From the NCBI RefSeq assembly GCF_045310695.1, contig NZ_JBJIAA010000009.1, positions 124,001 to 188,000 on the forward strand: 64,000 bases of DNA, given 5' to 3'. Below the pieces are notes generated by a model. It was not told the DNA's origin. It searched no databases and worked only from the letters and a program-made list of their open reading frames with translations. Positions 37,368-45,885 of the stretch are shown piece by piece. The position numbers were made by a program, and so were the translations under genes. The number at the start of each line of letters is the position of its first letter. Within the stretch, counting starts at the first letter, position 1. The stretch comes from Clostridium_S neuense. Its GTDB lineage: Bacteria > Bacillota > Clostridia > Clostridiales > Clostridiaceae.

Positions 37368-38255
37368 CAGCTTACTTACAAGCTCTTTCATATCATTAGG
37401 CAGTTCAGTTTCGATATCTATTATTTTTCCGGTCCTTGGATGTGGAAATTGAAGCCTATATGCATGAAGCGCCTGCCTGTTTATATATTCCTTTTCTTCA
37501 ATTCCATAAAGAGAATCACCATATATAGGATTTCCCATGCTACTTAAATGAACACGTATTTGATGTGTTCTTCCAGTCTCTAGAGCCAGCCTTACCATTT
37601 CTCCACCTTCGTATTTTTCAATAACCTCATAATGTGTTATACTTTTTTGTCCTCTATCATCTATTGTCCTCTTTAGTGAACCTCCTTCTTCTCTATAAAT
37701 AGGCTTATCTATGGTTCCGCTTTCAGGTTTTAGGCATCCATGAACTATAGCTATATACTCTTTTTTAAAGCTCTCTTTAATCATATCCCTAGCAAGTGCC
37801 ATGTGAGAAAATTGATTTTTGGCTATTAAGACGAGCCCTGAAGTATCCATATCCAGCCTATTTACAAGTCTTACTATACAATTTTCTCCTTTTTCTCTGA
37901 AGTAGTATATAAGCCCATTGGACAACGTTCCACTTTGATAACTCTTTGTAGGATGTACCACCATTCCTGGTGATTTATTCACGACAATAACATCAACATC
38001 TTCATACACAACATCTATATCCATCTTTTCAGGTTCTACATTTTGACTTTCATTTTTCGTAACTTCAATTTCAATCTTATCTCCATGCTTTAACTTATAT
38101 GAAAGCCTCACAATTTCTCCATTTACAAAAAGCCTATTATCAAATGCTGCACCCCTTACAAATCTTGTTGAAAATCCTTGAACTCCTTTTAAATAGTCTT
38201 TTATTTTATGCCCTTCATATTGCTTTTCTACAAAAAAACTAAGTTTACTATCCAT
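37359..38255 (-). CDS. RluA/RluD-family pseudouridine synthase
   Basis: The 298-residue protein has an N-terminal S4 RNA-binding domain (FSTRFVRGAAFDNRLFVNGEI) and a pseudouridine synthase domain with the catalytic Asp in VNRLDMDTSGLVLIAKN and the ETGRTHQIRVHL motif. It likely modifies 23S rRNA, as RluD does at 1911-1917, but the target is inferred. It starts 14 nt after the LCP gene. Confidence 0.92.
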   Translation of the reverse strand: MDSKLSFFVEKQYEGHKIKDYLKGVQGFSTRFVRGAAFDNRLFVNGEIVRLSYKLKHGDKIEIEVTKNESQNVEPEKMDIDVVYEDVDVIVVNKSPGMVVHPTKSYQSGTLSNGLIYYFREKGENCIVRLVNRLDMDTSGLVLIAKNQFSHMALARDMIKESFKKEYIAIVHGCLKPESGTIDKPIYREEGGSLKRTIDDRGQKSITHYEVIEKYEGGEMVRLALETGRTHQIRVHLSSMGNPIYGDSLYGIEEKEYINRQALHAYRLQFPHPRTGKIIDIETELPNDMKELVSKLKK

Positions 38256-38268
38256 CTAAAAAGCCTTC

Positions 38269-39501
38269 CTATTCCTTAAAGTCTTCACCTATAATTATAA
38301 TAACATCAAATTTCTCAGACTTATTATTGACCAGCTCGGTATTTTCAATTCCAATTTTACTTTTAATTTGGGAAGCAGTGCTCTCATCAACACCATACAA
38401 GGTTACCCTAGTTTCCTTTACTGGCTTTTTCGATGCATTGCCTGTAGTAATATTAGTAAATCCATTTCTTATAAGCTGATCCTTATATCGTTTTGCAAGT
38501 CCACCTGTTTCAGTTCCATTTAAAACTTCTATCTTTAAGCTTTTAACATCAGCACTTTTAGTTTCAGATTCTCTACTTTTATCATCAACTATCTGGCTAC
38601 TGCCTTTAGGATCACATACAAAATATGAAACTCCGCCTATATACATAGCTGTTCCCTTTATAGTACTCATATTAATGTTGCTTTTATCTACTTTTAAAGC
38701 TGCTAGTCCATACTTTACTATATCTGAAACTGCCATATTAGTTTTTGTATTTTTAGCAATTGCTTTAAGTATTGATGGCAATTTAAATATTGCTCTTTTA
38801 GTCTTTAATTTTTGAACTACTGCTTCCATAAAATTATGTTGAGATTTTATTCTGCCAATGTCTCCTTCAGCAAATCCTGTTCCATCATTATTTTTTCTCC
38901 ACCTAAAAAACTCTTCTGCTTTCTCACCATTTAAATGCTGTTTTCCTTTATTAAAATGGATATGCAAATTTTGAGCAGGATCATCATAGTTCATTTCATT
39001 TTCAATATCTACATCTATTCCTCCAAGAGAATCTATTATGCTTCTAAATGCTGCATAATCTACCTGCATATAATAATTTATATTTATACCAAGAATGCCT
39101 TGAACTTCATCTGCAAGAAGTTTAGCCCCACCTATTGGCACAGCAGAATTAATTTTAGCATTTTTTCCGTTAATTTTTATTTTTGTATCTCTTGGTATAG
39201 AAATAAGCTTAATAGTTTTAAGATTTGGATCGTAACTAACAACCATAATTGTATCTGTTCTCTGTGAAGCATTATCAATTCCAGCTTCTGAGCTTCCTAT
39301 ATCAACACCAGTTAATAAAAAATTTACATTTTCTTTTCCTTCCGGTTTAGAAGCTTCTAAATTTATATCTTTTGAGTTAGTTTTCATAGCTGATAGAGAT
39401 ATATAAGAAAAACCAATAACGCCCACAACCAAACATACTAGCACAACAGAAATGGTAATAAGCGATTTTTTTACTGTATTTGAACTTCTCACTACATACA
39501 C
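38269..39501 (-). CDS. LytR-CpsA-Psr family glycopolymer transferase
   Basis: LCP proteins attach teichoic acids and other glycopolymers to peptidoglycan. One N-terminal membrane helix is followed by the LCP domain (FLLTGVDIGSSE, RTDTIMVVSYDP, SIPRDTKI and RWRKNNDG with the Arg residues that bind the pyrophosphate lipid). A C-terminal LytR_C domain (LKIEVLNGTETGGLAKRYKD) is present. The start lies next to the yqeK stop, so it is cotranscribed with nadD-yqeK. Confidence 0.94.
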   Translation of the reverse strand: MYVVRSSNTVKKSLITISVVLVCLVVGVIGFSYISLSAMKTNSKDINLEASKPEGKENVNFLLTGVDIGSSEAGIDNASQRTDTIMVVSYDPNLKTIKLISIPRDTKIKINGKNAKINSAVPIGGAKLLADEVQGILGININYYMQVDYAAFRSIIDSLGGIDVDIENEMNYDDPAQNLHIHFNKGKQHLNGEKAEEFFRWRKNNDGTGFAEGDIGRIKSQHNFMEAVVQKLKTKRAIFKLPSILKAIAKNTKTNMAVSDIVKYGLAALKVDKSNINMSTIKGTAMYIGGVSYFVCDPKGSSQIVDDKSRESETKSADVKSLKIEVLNGTETGGLAKRYKDQLIRNGFTNITTGNASKKPVKETRVTLYGVDESTASQIKSKIGIENTELVNNKSEKFDVIIIIGEDFKE

Positions 39502-40071
39502 CTACTCTTTATGACAAATCATATAATTTCTAGCTTCTACAGTATCTAAATGAATTAGCATGCCTCTTTCTATAACATACTTTATTGTTTGGTCGAAAGA
39601 AATAAGCATTGCTTCATCTAAATTATTATTTACTGCCTCTCTAAGCTCATTTACACCCGGAAAATCTCTTAGTGGTTCTACATAGTCGGCTATGTAAATA
39701 ATTTTTTCAAGCAGTGTCATATTTTTCTTACCAGTAGTATGAAACCTTACGGCATTTAATATTTCTTCATCATTTATTCCCATTTTATTCTTAGCTATTA
39801 TACTGCCAGCAAGTCCATGAGCAATGCCTGGGTTTTCAAGTTCCACTTCATTTAAAACGTAACCTGCCTCAGTACATATGTCCACTATTTCTTTAGCTTC
39901 CATATTTTTAGCACAATCATGAACAAGCCCAGCAGTACTGGCTCTTTTAACATCACAGTTATATTTTTCTGCAAGCCTAACTGCAGTATCTCTAACACTT
40001 AAACTATGTTCAAATCTGCTTTGTTTAAGATTCTTTTTTAAATACTCCATAATTTCATTTTCTGTCCACAT
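39502..40071 (-). CDS. yqeK: HD-domain phosphohydrolase YqeK
   Basis: The 189-residue protein is a symmetrical Ap4A hydrolase of the HD superfamily. The motif set includes RFEHSLSVRDTA, GLVHDCAKNME, GIAHGLAGS and KIIYIADYVEP, which supply the metal-binding His and Asp residues. ATG 40071 (MWTENEIMEYL) is preferred; GAGGTG lies 7 nt upstream and overlaps the end of nadD. The nadD-yqeK pair is conserved in Firmicutes. Confidence 0.95.
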   Translation of the reverse strand: MWTENEIMEYLKKNLKQSRFEHSLSVRDTAVRLAEKYNCDVKRASTAGLVHDCAKNMEAKEIVDICTEAGYVLNEVELENPGIAHGLAGSIIAKNKMGINDEEILNAVRFHTTGKKNMTLLEKIIYIADYVEPLRDFPGVNELREAVNNNLDEAMLISFDQTIKYVIERGMLIHLDTVEARNYMICHKE

Positions 40072-40081
40072 AATTAACACC

Positions 40082-40684
40082 TCAAATATAAAGTTTATTA
40101 TTTTTTATTATAGCATAAACTTCCTTAGGTACTAAATACTTTATTTCTTCATGCTTACTTACTTTTTTTCGTATTTGTGTAGAGGATATATCTAAGAGTG
40201 GTATATCTATAAATATTATATTATGCTTATATTTGCTTTCAACTTCATTTTTTTTCTTCATAATATCAGCTTTATTATATCCAGGTCTATTTAATACAAC
40301 AACCTTGCTAAGTTCAAATATTTTGCTTGGATTTTTCCACTCGTCAATATACATTAAACAATCTACCCCAGTTATAAAAAATAGTTCTGTATTCTTCTCA
40401 ACTCCGTTTATATATTCAAGAGTTTTATAAGTATAACTATATCCTTTTTTATCTATTTCATACCTGCTAACCTTAAATTTTTCTTCACCTGTTATAGACT
40501 GTTTTATCATATCATATCTAATTTCAGGTGAAGTTATCACTTTATCACTTTTATGAGGTGGACTTCCCGCCGGCATAAATATAATCTCATCAAGTTTAAG
40601 CCTGTATAAGCTCTCATAAGCTATATTCATATGACCGTTATGAAAAGGATCAAAAGTACCTCCTAAAATTCCCTTTCTTTTCAT
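40082..40684 (-). CDS. nadD: nicotinate-nucleotide adenylyltransferase
   Basis: NadD adenylates nicotinate mononucleotide to deamido-NAD in NAD synthesis. The nucleotidyltransferase motif GGTFDPFHNGHMNIA and the C-terminal ISSTQIRKK are diagnostic. ATG 40684 is chosen because AGAGGGA lies upstream, giving 200 residues; the frame runs open to 40699. Confidence 0.96.
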   Translation of the reverse strand: MKRKGILGGTFDPFHNGHMNIAYESLYRLKLDEIIFMPAGSPPHKSDKVITSPEIRYDMIKQSITGEEKFKVSRYEIDKKGYSYTYKTLEYINGVEKNTELFFITGVDCLMYIDEWKNPSKIFELSKVVVLNRPGYNKADIMKKKNEVESKYKHNIIFIDIPLLDISSTQIRKKVSKHEEIKYLVPKEVYAIIKNNKLYI

Positions 40685-40710
40685 TGTATCCCTCTTCATT
40701 AAACTTATAT

Positions 40711-41004
40711 TTATTGAGGAATTTCTATTTTAGGCTTTTTCTTGGATTTTCTGTATAAAACCAATTTTCTTCCTATAGCCTGTATTCCCTCACTATTTAA
40801 TTTGCCGCATATAACATCACTTGCTTCTCTAGGTGTAAACTCACTATTTTCAAGAATATTTATTTTAATTAGCTCTCTTGCTTCAAGTGCATCATCTATT
40901 TGCTTTAAAAAAGTTTCATCTATTCCATTCTTCCCTAATTGAAAAATTGGATTTATAGTATTTGCCATACTTCTTAAAAATGCTCTTTGTTTACCAGTTA
41001 ACAT
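40711..41004 (-). CDS. yhbY: YhbY-family RNA-binding protein
   Basis: This 97-residue CRM-domain protein associates with pre-50S ribosomes. MLTGKQRAFLRSMANTI, FQLGKNGIDETFL and the C-terminal GRKLVLYRKSKK fit. ATG 41004 follows AGGAGG; the longer frame to 41043 overlaps the obg end and has no site. It lies between obg and nadD. Confidence 0.95.
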   Translation of the reverse strand: MLTGKQRAFLRSMANTINPIFQLGKNGIDETFLKQIDDALEARELIKINILENSEFTPREASDVICGKLNSEGIQAIGRKLVLYRKSKKKPKIEIPQ

Positions 41005-41014
41005 AAAAATCCTC

Positions 41015-42289
41015 CTAAAGTAAAAACTCAAATTCAAAATCATTTAATCTAACTAAATCGCCATCTTTTATTCCAAGTTCCATAAGTTCATTCATTATTC
41101 CCTTATTCTTTAATACCTTATGGAAGTATCTAAGTGAATCTGGCTCATTTACATTTACACTATTTAAAAGTCTATCAACAAAGCTACCTTCAACAATATA
41201 ACAATTATCTTCTTTTCTAATGGTATAAGTGAATTTCTTATCCTCTGGTATAAACTTATCTTCTTCTGATATTTCTATATCAGTTACAGGTATTGTACTT
41301 AAAATTCTAGCACTTTCCTTTATAAGTTCATCTACACCAAGCTTAGTAGCTGCTGAAATTTTAAATACATTCTTGTAGCCTAATTTAGAAACCTTATCTT
41401 TAAATTCTTCAAACTGCTTATCATCATAAAGCATATCGCTTTTATTAGCTGCAACTATTTGAGGTCTATCCCAAAGCTTCACATTGTATTTTTTTAATTC
41501 CTCATTTATTTTTAGAAAATCTTCAAAAGGATCTCTTCCTTCAGAAGCTGAAATATCGACAACATGGATTAAAAGCCTAGTTCTTTCAATATGTCTTAAA
41601 AATTCAAATCCAAGTCCAACTCCTTCAGCAGCCCCCTCTATAATTCCAGGTATATCTGCCATTACAAAACTATTTATGCCTGGCAAACTTACAACTCCAA
41701 GATTAGGTGTGATAGTTGTGAAATGGTAATTTGCAATTTTAGGTCTTGCTTTTGATACCACTGAAAGAAGCGTTGACTTTCCTACGTTTGGAAAACCAAT
41801 AAGACCTACATCTGCAAGAAGCTTTAATTCAAGCTTTATCCATCTATCTTCTCCTGGCATTCCAGGTTCTGCAAAATTAGGTGCCTGTCTTGTAGGAGTA
41901 CAAAATTTCACATTTCCTTTTCCGCCTTTTCCACCCTTTGCAACAACAAATTTATCTCCTTCATGGGCAAGATCCGCCATAATTTTATCGCTTTCGAAGT
42001 CTCTTACAACTGTTCCCATAGGAACTTTTATGTATAAGTCTTCTCCATCTTTTCCATAACACTTTGACCCTCCACCGTTTTCTCCATCTTTAGCTGCATA
42101 TTTTCTTCTATATTTAAAATCAAGAAGAGTAGTCATATTAGGTTCAACTGTTATTATTACACTTCCGCCTTCTCCACCGTCGCCGCCATCAGGTCCTCCA
42201 AGTGGAATGTACTTCTCTCTTCTAAAAGAAATAGCTCCATCTCCACCCTTACCTGATTTAACCAATATTTTTGCTGTATCTATAAACAT
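41015..42289 (-). CDS. obg: GTPase ObgE/CgtA
   Basis: Obg is an essential GTPase for 50S assembly that also links nutrient state and sporulation. The glycine-rich Obg fold (KGGDGAISFRREKYIPLGGP), the G domain (GFPNVGKST, DIPGIIEGAAEG, NKSDM) and the C-terminal OCT domain typical of Gram-positives are all present in 424 residues. ATG 42289 follows AAAGGTGAG; the GTG at 42298 lies within that ribosome site. Confidence 0.97.
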   Translation of the reverse strand: MFIDTAKILVKSGKGGDGAISFRREKYIPLGGPDGGDGGEGGSVIITVEPNMTTLLDFKYRRKYAAKDGENGGGSKCYGKDGEDLYIKVPMGTVVRDFESDKIMADLAHEGDKFVVAKGGKGGKGNVKFCTPTRQAPNFAEPGMPGEDRWIKLELKLLADVGLIGFPNVGKSTLLSVVSKARPKIANYHFTTITPNLGVVSLPGINSFVMADIPGIIEGAAEGVGLGFEFLRHIERTRLLIHVVDISASEGRDPFEDFLKINEELKKYNVKLWDRPQIVAANKSDMLYDDKQFEEFKDKVSKLGYKNVFKISAATKLGVDELIKESARILSTIPVTDIEISEEDKFIPEDKKFTYTIRKEDNCYIVEGSFVDRLLNSVNVNEPDSLRYFHKVLKNKGIMNELMELGIKDGDLVRLNDFEFEFLL

Positions 42290-42336
42290 TTTTCTCACCT
42301 TTTACCTTTTAATTTTAATTAGTAGCTTTATTTAAA

Positions 42337-42433
42337 GATAAACCGCTCTAAAACTTGAAATCAATTTGTACCCAAATACCCGTCTTCTAGGCATTTAGTG
42401 ACACATGGATTTCAATAGCTGAAGCAGCATATC
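42337..42433. repeat. structured intergenic repeat, copy 4
   Basis: It starts GATAAACCGCT, has an inner ACCCAAATACC...GGCATTTAGTG hairpin, and its right arm ATTTCAATAGCTGAAG is nearly the complement of the left arm of the copy at 11972. It is a diverged member between rpmA and obg, so it would be transcribed if the two are one operon. Confidence 0.7.
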
Positions 42434-42560
42434 TATATAAGAATTTTGATATTATATATTATAACCATTAGTTACATAACTTTTATCAATATTCTTTTAA
42501 ATCATAGCTTTATTATCTTCATTTTCAGGGATTTTTATCAGCAAAATTCAAGAGTTTTAA

Positions 42561-42587
42561 AAAAGCACCCTTTAAATTAGGGTGCTC
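42561..42587 (-). terminator. terminator after rpmA
   Basis: AGCACCC (42564-42570) pairs with GGGTGCT (42580-42586), and TTTTTT follows on the minus strand. It ends the rplU-prp-rpmA unit. Confidence 0.9.
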
Positions 42588-42590
42588 TTA

Positions 42591-42893
42591 CTATTCTGCT
42601 ACGCTTTCTTCAGCAGCAACTGGATAAACACTTGCTACTTTTTTAGATCTACCTACTCTTTCAAACTTAACTATACCATCAACTTTAGCAAAGAGAGTAT
42701 CGTCTCCACCTCTGCCTACGTTTGCACCAGGATGAATTTTAGTTCCTCTTTGTCTAACAAGTATATTGCCAGCTAAAACGAACTGTCCATCTGCTGATTT
42801 AGTTCCAAGTCTTTTAGATTCACTATCTCTTCCGTTCTTTGAACTACCTACTCCTTTTTTGTGCGCACACAACTGAAGGTTTATTATTCTCAT
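42591..42893 (-). CDS. rpmA: 50S ribosomal protein L27 with cleavable N terminus
   Basis: L27 reaches the peptidyl transferase centre. The 100-residue protein reads HKKGVGSSKNGRDSESKRLG, then GTKIHPGANVGRGGDDTLF. A Firmicutes-type N-terminal extension (MRIINLQLCA) precedes the mature start; in this phylum Prp removes it. The extension has LQLCA where LQFFA is usual. It follows prp by 4 nt. Confidence 0.97.
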   Translation of the reverse strand: MRIINLQLCAHKKGVGSSKNGRDSESKRLGTKSADGQFVLAGNILVRQRGTKIHPGANVGRGGDDTLFAKVDGIVKFERVGRSKKVASVYPVAAEESVAE

Positions 42894-42897
42894 ATAA

Positions 42898-43272
42898 CTA
42901 CACCTCCTCCAAGGTTATATTCATATATTCTCTATAAGTTAATTCCAAATTTTTAAGACCTATAAATGTAGTCTCCATCAAAACTTGAGTCTTTTTAATT
43001 TCACTCGAAGCTAGATTTTCTAGATTTAAAGCTATGTATCCTTCTTCTACGGTACATTTCACTTTTAATTTTAATACTTCTTCAATTCCAAGTATGCATA
43101 TCTGACCTAAAAGTGACACTCCGCTGCACGCTATATCATCATATATCATGTTAGTTTCAGGATCATAATTGTCATTACTTTTCTCAAAGCTTTTAGCATT
43201 GCGGTCTGCATGACCTCTTATAATATAAGAAACAAGCATCCCATCTTTTTTCTTAAAAGTTATATCAATCAT
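42898..43272 (-). CDS. prp: ribosomal-processing cysteine protease Prp
   Basis: Prp (YsxB) cleaves the N-terminal extension of L27. The 124-residue protein has the catalytic His in IRGHADR and Cys in DIACSGVSLLG. It lies between rplU and rpmA, its conserved place. It starts 2 nt from the rplU stop. Confidence 0.95.
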   Translation of the reverse strand: MIDITFKKKDGMLVSYIIRGHADRNAKSFEKSNDNYDPETNMIYDDIACSGVSLLGQICILGIEEVLKLKVKCTVEEGYIALNLENLASSEIKKTQVLMETTFIGLKNLELTYREYMNITLEEV

Positions 43273-43274
43273 AA

Positions 43275-43586
43275 TTATGCTTCAATCTTTTCTACTACAA
43301 GTTTAGTATAAGCCTGTCTGTGTCCATGTTTTCTTCTGTAGTCTTTCTTTCTCTTGTATTTAAATACAATAACTTTTTTAGCTTTTCCTTGTGCTGCAAC
43401 TTTAGCAACAACTTTAGCTCCTTCAACTACAGGTTTTCCAACTACTATTCCATCTTCTTTTTCAACTAAAAGAACATTTCCTAATTCTACACTTGAATCA
43501 ACTTCAGCTTCAAGCTTTTCAACGTAAATTACGTCTCCTTCTTGAACTCTGTATTGCTTTCCTCCTGTAACAACTACTGCATGCAT
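43275..43586 (-). CDS. rplU: 50S ribosomal protein L21
   Basis: The 103-residue protein starts MHAVVVTGGKQYRVQEGD and contains KRKKDYRRKHGHRQAYTKLV, typical of L21, which binds 23S rRNA. GAGGAGGTG precedes the ATG. It is the first gene of rplU-prp-rpmA, behind a structured leader. Confidence 0.97.
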   Translation of the reverse strand: MHAVVVTGGKQYRVQEGDVIYVEKLEAEVDSSVELGNVLLVEKEDGIVVGKPVVEGAKVVAKVAAQGKAKKVIVFKYKRKKDYRRKHGHRQAYTKLVVEKIEA

Positions 43587-43609
43587 TAATAAAACACCTC
43601 CTCATATAC

Positions 43610-43667
43610 GGTCTCGCCAGTGAGGGTACACTTTTACGTGTTTAATAAAAACCCTTTTTGTGCGGTC
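43610..43667 (-). promoter_or_regulatory. L21 leader RNA element
   Basis: The region upstream of rplU reads GACCGCACAAAAAGGG, then ACACGTAAAAGTGT and CCCTCACTGGCGAGACC, with GACCG-type ends and a GGG/CCC pairing around the ACACGTAAAAGTGT hairpin. This matches what I recall of the Firmicutes L21 leader, a probable autoregulatory binding site. Assignment is from memory of the motif. Confidence 0.7.
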
Positions 43668-43712
43668 TACAAATGCCATTGTAACACATACATCAATCTT
43701 TGTAAAGTAATT

Positions 43713-45164
43713 TTATCCATAAATCTTAAACTGACTTAGCTTTTCAATTTTGTCTTCAAAAACAACAAGTTCAACCTTAAAAAATCTCATGTTATCCTTA
43801 AAATCTATATATATGTTTCCATCTTCTACCCCAATGTCAGCTGCAAAAGTTTTTGTATCGGTTAATATTCTTTCTTTATATCTTTTATCAATTTCTATAT
43901 AAATATTTTTTTCACCACTGTGATCGTTCAAGCATCTTGCAACTTTATTGCCTATGAGATTTTTCATATACCTTAAGCTAAGCTGTTTTCCATTTCCACT
44001 ACAAAACTCACACTTTTCTTGTATATATTCACATATGGATTTTCCTTTTCTTCTTCTAGCAATTTGTACAAGATTTAACTCTGTAAATGGATAAACTACA
44101 GTCTTATTCTTGTCATTTTTAAAGCCTTCCTCAAGTATATTTAAAATTTTTCTTTTGATACTGATGTCACTAATATCTATGAAGTCCACTACTATTATGC
44201 CGCTTAAATTTCTCAATTTTATTTGACGCACTACTTCTCTTGCAGCTTCTAAATTAGTGACTACAGCCGTCCGTGCTATGTCTCTGCCTTTAACATTTTT
44301 TCCCGAATTCACATCAATAGCATACAGAGCTTCGGTTTTATCTATTACTATAAAACCACCACACTCAAGCTTTACTTCTTTATTAGTTAGCTCTAAAATT
44401 TCCTGCTCTATACCGTAATAATCCATTAAGTTTATAACATTATCATGGAAACTAAGTTTACAATTTATATCCTTTTTACTTTCAACATACTCTTTTATAT
44501 AATCAAAATCTTTTTTATCATTAACTATTATTTCAGCTGTTTCTTCATCTACTCTATCCCTTAAAACCTTTGCTATTGCCCCACCAGCATTATATAACAT
44601 ACCTCTAAGGTTTGAATTTTTACTTTTAGAAATTATATTTTTGTATATATCATATAGCTTTTTTATTTCTATATTTACAGTTTCAAAATCAACTTTAAGT
44701 GCATTTGTTCTAATCATAACGCCCACATCCTCAGGCTTTAATATGGAGCCTTTAAGATTATTTATATATTCCTTATCAGTTATTTTTTTTGAAATTTCTA
44801 TTTCCTTGTGTGATGTCATGATTACCGCATATCTTCCCGGCACAGTTATAGCGTTACTAACCTTAGGTCCTTTACTTCCTGAAGCTTCTTTAATTATCTC
44901 AACTAAAAGCTCTTCTCCTTTTCTTAAATTCAAGTTATTAAGCTTACTATCCATATAAAGATATGCACTTTTAGTCTCTCCAATATCTACAAAAGCACAC
45001 TTTATAGCAGGTACTATATTTTTTACAATGCCCTTATATATTTGTCCTGAACATATATCATTATCCTCTTCAATAAAGCACTGCTCAAGTTTTCCATCTT
45101 GTTTTACAGCTATACGTAAAGTCTTTCTGCATCTTTCCACATATATTTGTTTCAATAAAAACAC
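43713..45164 (-). CDS. rng: ribonuclease G/E family protein
   Basis: This 483-residue endoribonuclease has an N-terminal S1 domain (GQIYKGIVKNIVPAIKCAFVDIG), a catalytic core with DVNSGKNV and IIVVDFIDI supplying metal-binding Asp residues, and the zinc-link motif CEFCSGNG. It probably trims rRNA precursors or mRNA. It starts 1 nt away from the upstream gene at 45166, so they are cotranscribed, and it precedes the L21 leader. Confidence 0.95.
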   Translation of the reverse strand: MFLLKQIYVERCRKTLRIAVKQDGKLEQCFIEEDNDICSGQIYKGIVKNIVPAIKCAFVDIGETKSAYLYMDSKLNNLNLRKGEELLVEIIKEASGSKGPKVSNAITVPGRYAVIMTSHKEIEISKKITDKEYINNLKGSILKPEDVGVMIRTNALKVDFETVNIEIKKLYDIYKNIISKSKNSNLRGMLYNAGGAIAKVLRDRVDEETAEIIVNDKKDFDYIKEYVESKKDINCKLSFHDNVINLMDYYGIEQEILELTNKEVKLECGGFIVIDKTEALYAIDVNSGKNVKGRDIARTAVVTNLEAAREVVRQIKLRNLSGIIVVDFIDISDISIKRKILNILEEGFKNDKNKTVVYPFTELNLVQIARRRKGKSICEYIQEKCEFCSGNGKQLSLRYMKNLIGNKVARCLNDHSGEKNIYIEIDKRYKERILTDTKTFAADIGVEDGNIYIDFKDNMRFFKVELVVFEDKIEKLSQFKIYG

Positions 45165-45165
45165 C

Positions 45166-45885
45166 TCATATTTTGAAAAATTTAAAAAGAGAAACTAAAT
45201 TATTTTCCTTAAGTCCATACATTTCTTCCCTTTTAACTTCACAAAATAAATCAAAATCTGCACAGCTAGTATTATCCTTTATATAATTACACAAAAGCTC
45301 AGGTGAAAGATTTTCTCTACTGCCACAGGACAATAATGTATCTATTCGCAAAGTACTGCCTTCTATTTTATAATTTAATTTTCTTATCATAGCCTTTATG
45401 TTAACCATTTTTTCAGTTTTCTTACTTTTTTTAAGAGTAATCCACTCTTTTTTATTTAAAAGCTCTTTTAGTTCTGCTTCTAATTTTTCTGTATTTTTAT
45501 ATCTTATATTTATAGAATACCTTGCTGCATCAACTGCTGCCATAGATTGTTCAACTTTTTTACCATCATCATAATATTTTTTTTCAATTTTTAAAACATC
45601 AATAATCTTCAAATCTACAGGTGAAACTTCATTAAACTTATTTTTTATATCTTCTTCCTTTACTTCTTCTAAAAATTCCACATCCATATATTCTCCATCA
45701 GAATAAACACCAACAGAAAGAGGCTGTGCTATGGACATTATCATATGTGGATTAAATCCATTTGAGTGTTCTACTGGAAGACCGCTTCTATTAAAGGCCC
45801 TTTGTATATTTCTCATTATATCTAAGTGAGAAACAAATTTTATATCATAACCCTTACTGTACTTTATTAAATAACGCACCTTCAA
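45166..45885 (-). CDS. DUF2344 (TIGR03936) protein
   Basis: This 239-residue protein begins MKVRYLIKYSKGYDIKFVSHLD, has NRSGLPVEHSNGFNPHM and matches the radical-SAM-linked DUF2344 family; the function is unknown. In other species it is fused to the C terminus of the adjacent radical SAM protein. Here the two genes overlap by 32 nt in different frames, so they are separate but coupled. It is followed directly by rng. Confidence 0.9.
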   Translation of the reverse strand: MKVRYLIKYSKGYDIKFVSHLDIMRNIQRAFNRSGLPVEHSNGFNPHMIMSIAQPLSVGVYSDGEYMDVEFLEEVKEEDIKNKFNEVSPVDLKIIDVLKIEKKYYDDGKKVEQSMAAVDAARYSINIRYKNTEKLEAELKELLNKKEWITLKKSKKTEKMVNIKAMIRKLNYKIEGSTLRIDTLLSCGSRENLSPELLCNYIKDNTSCADFDLFCEVKREEMYGLKENNLVSLFKFFKI

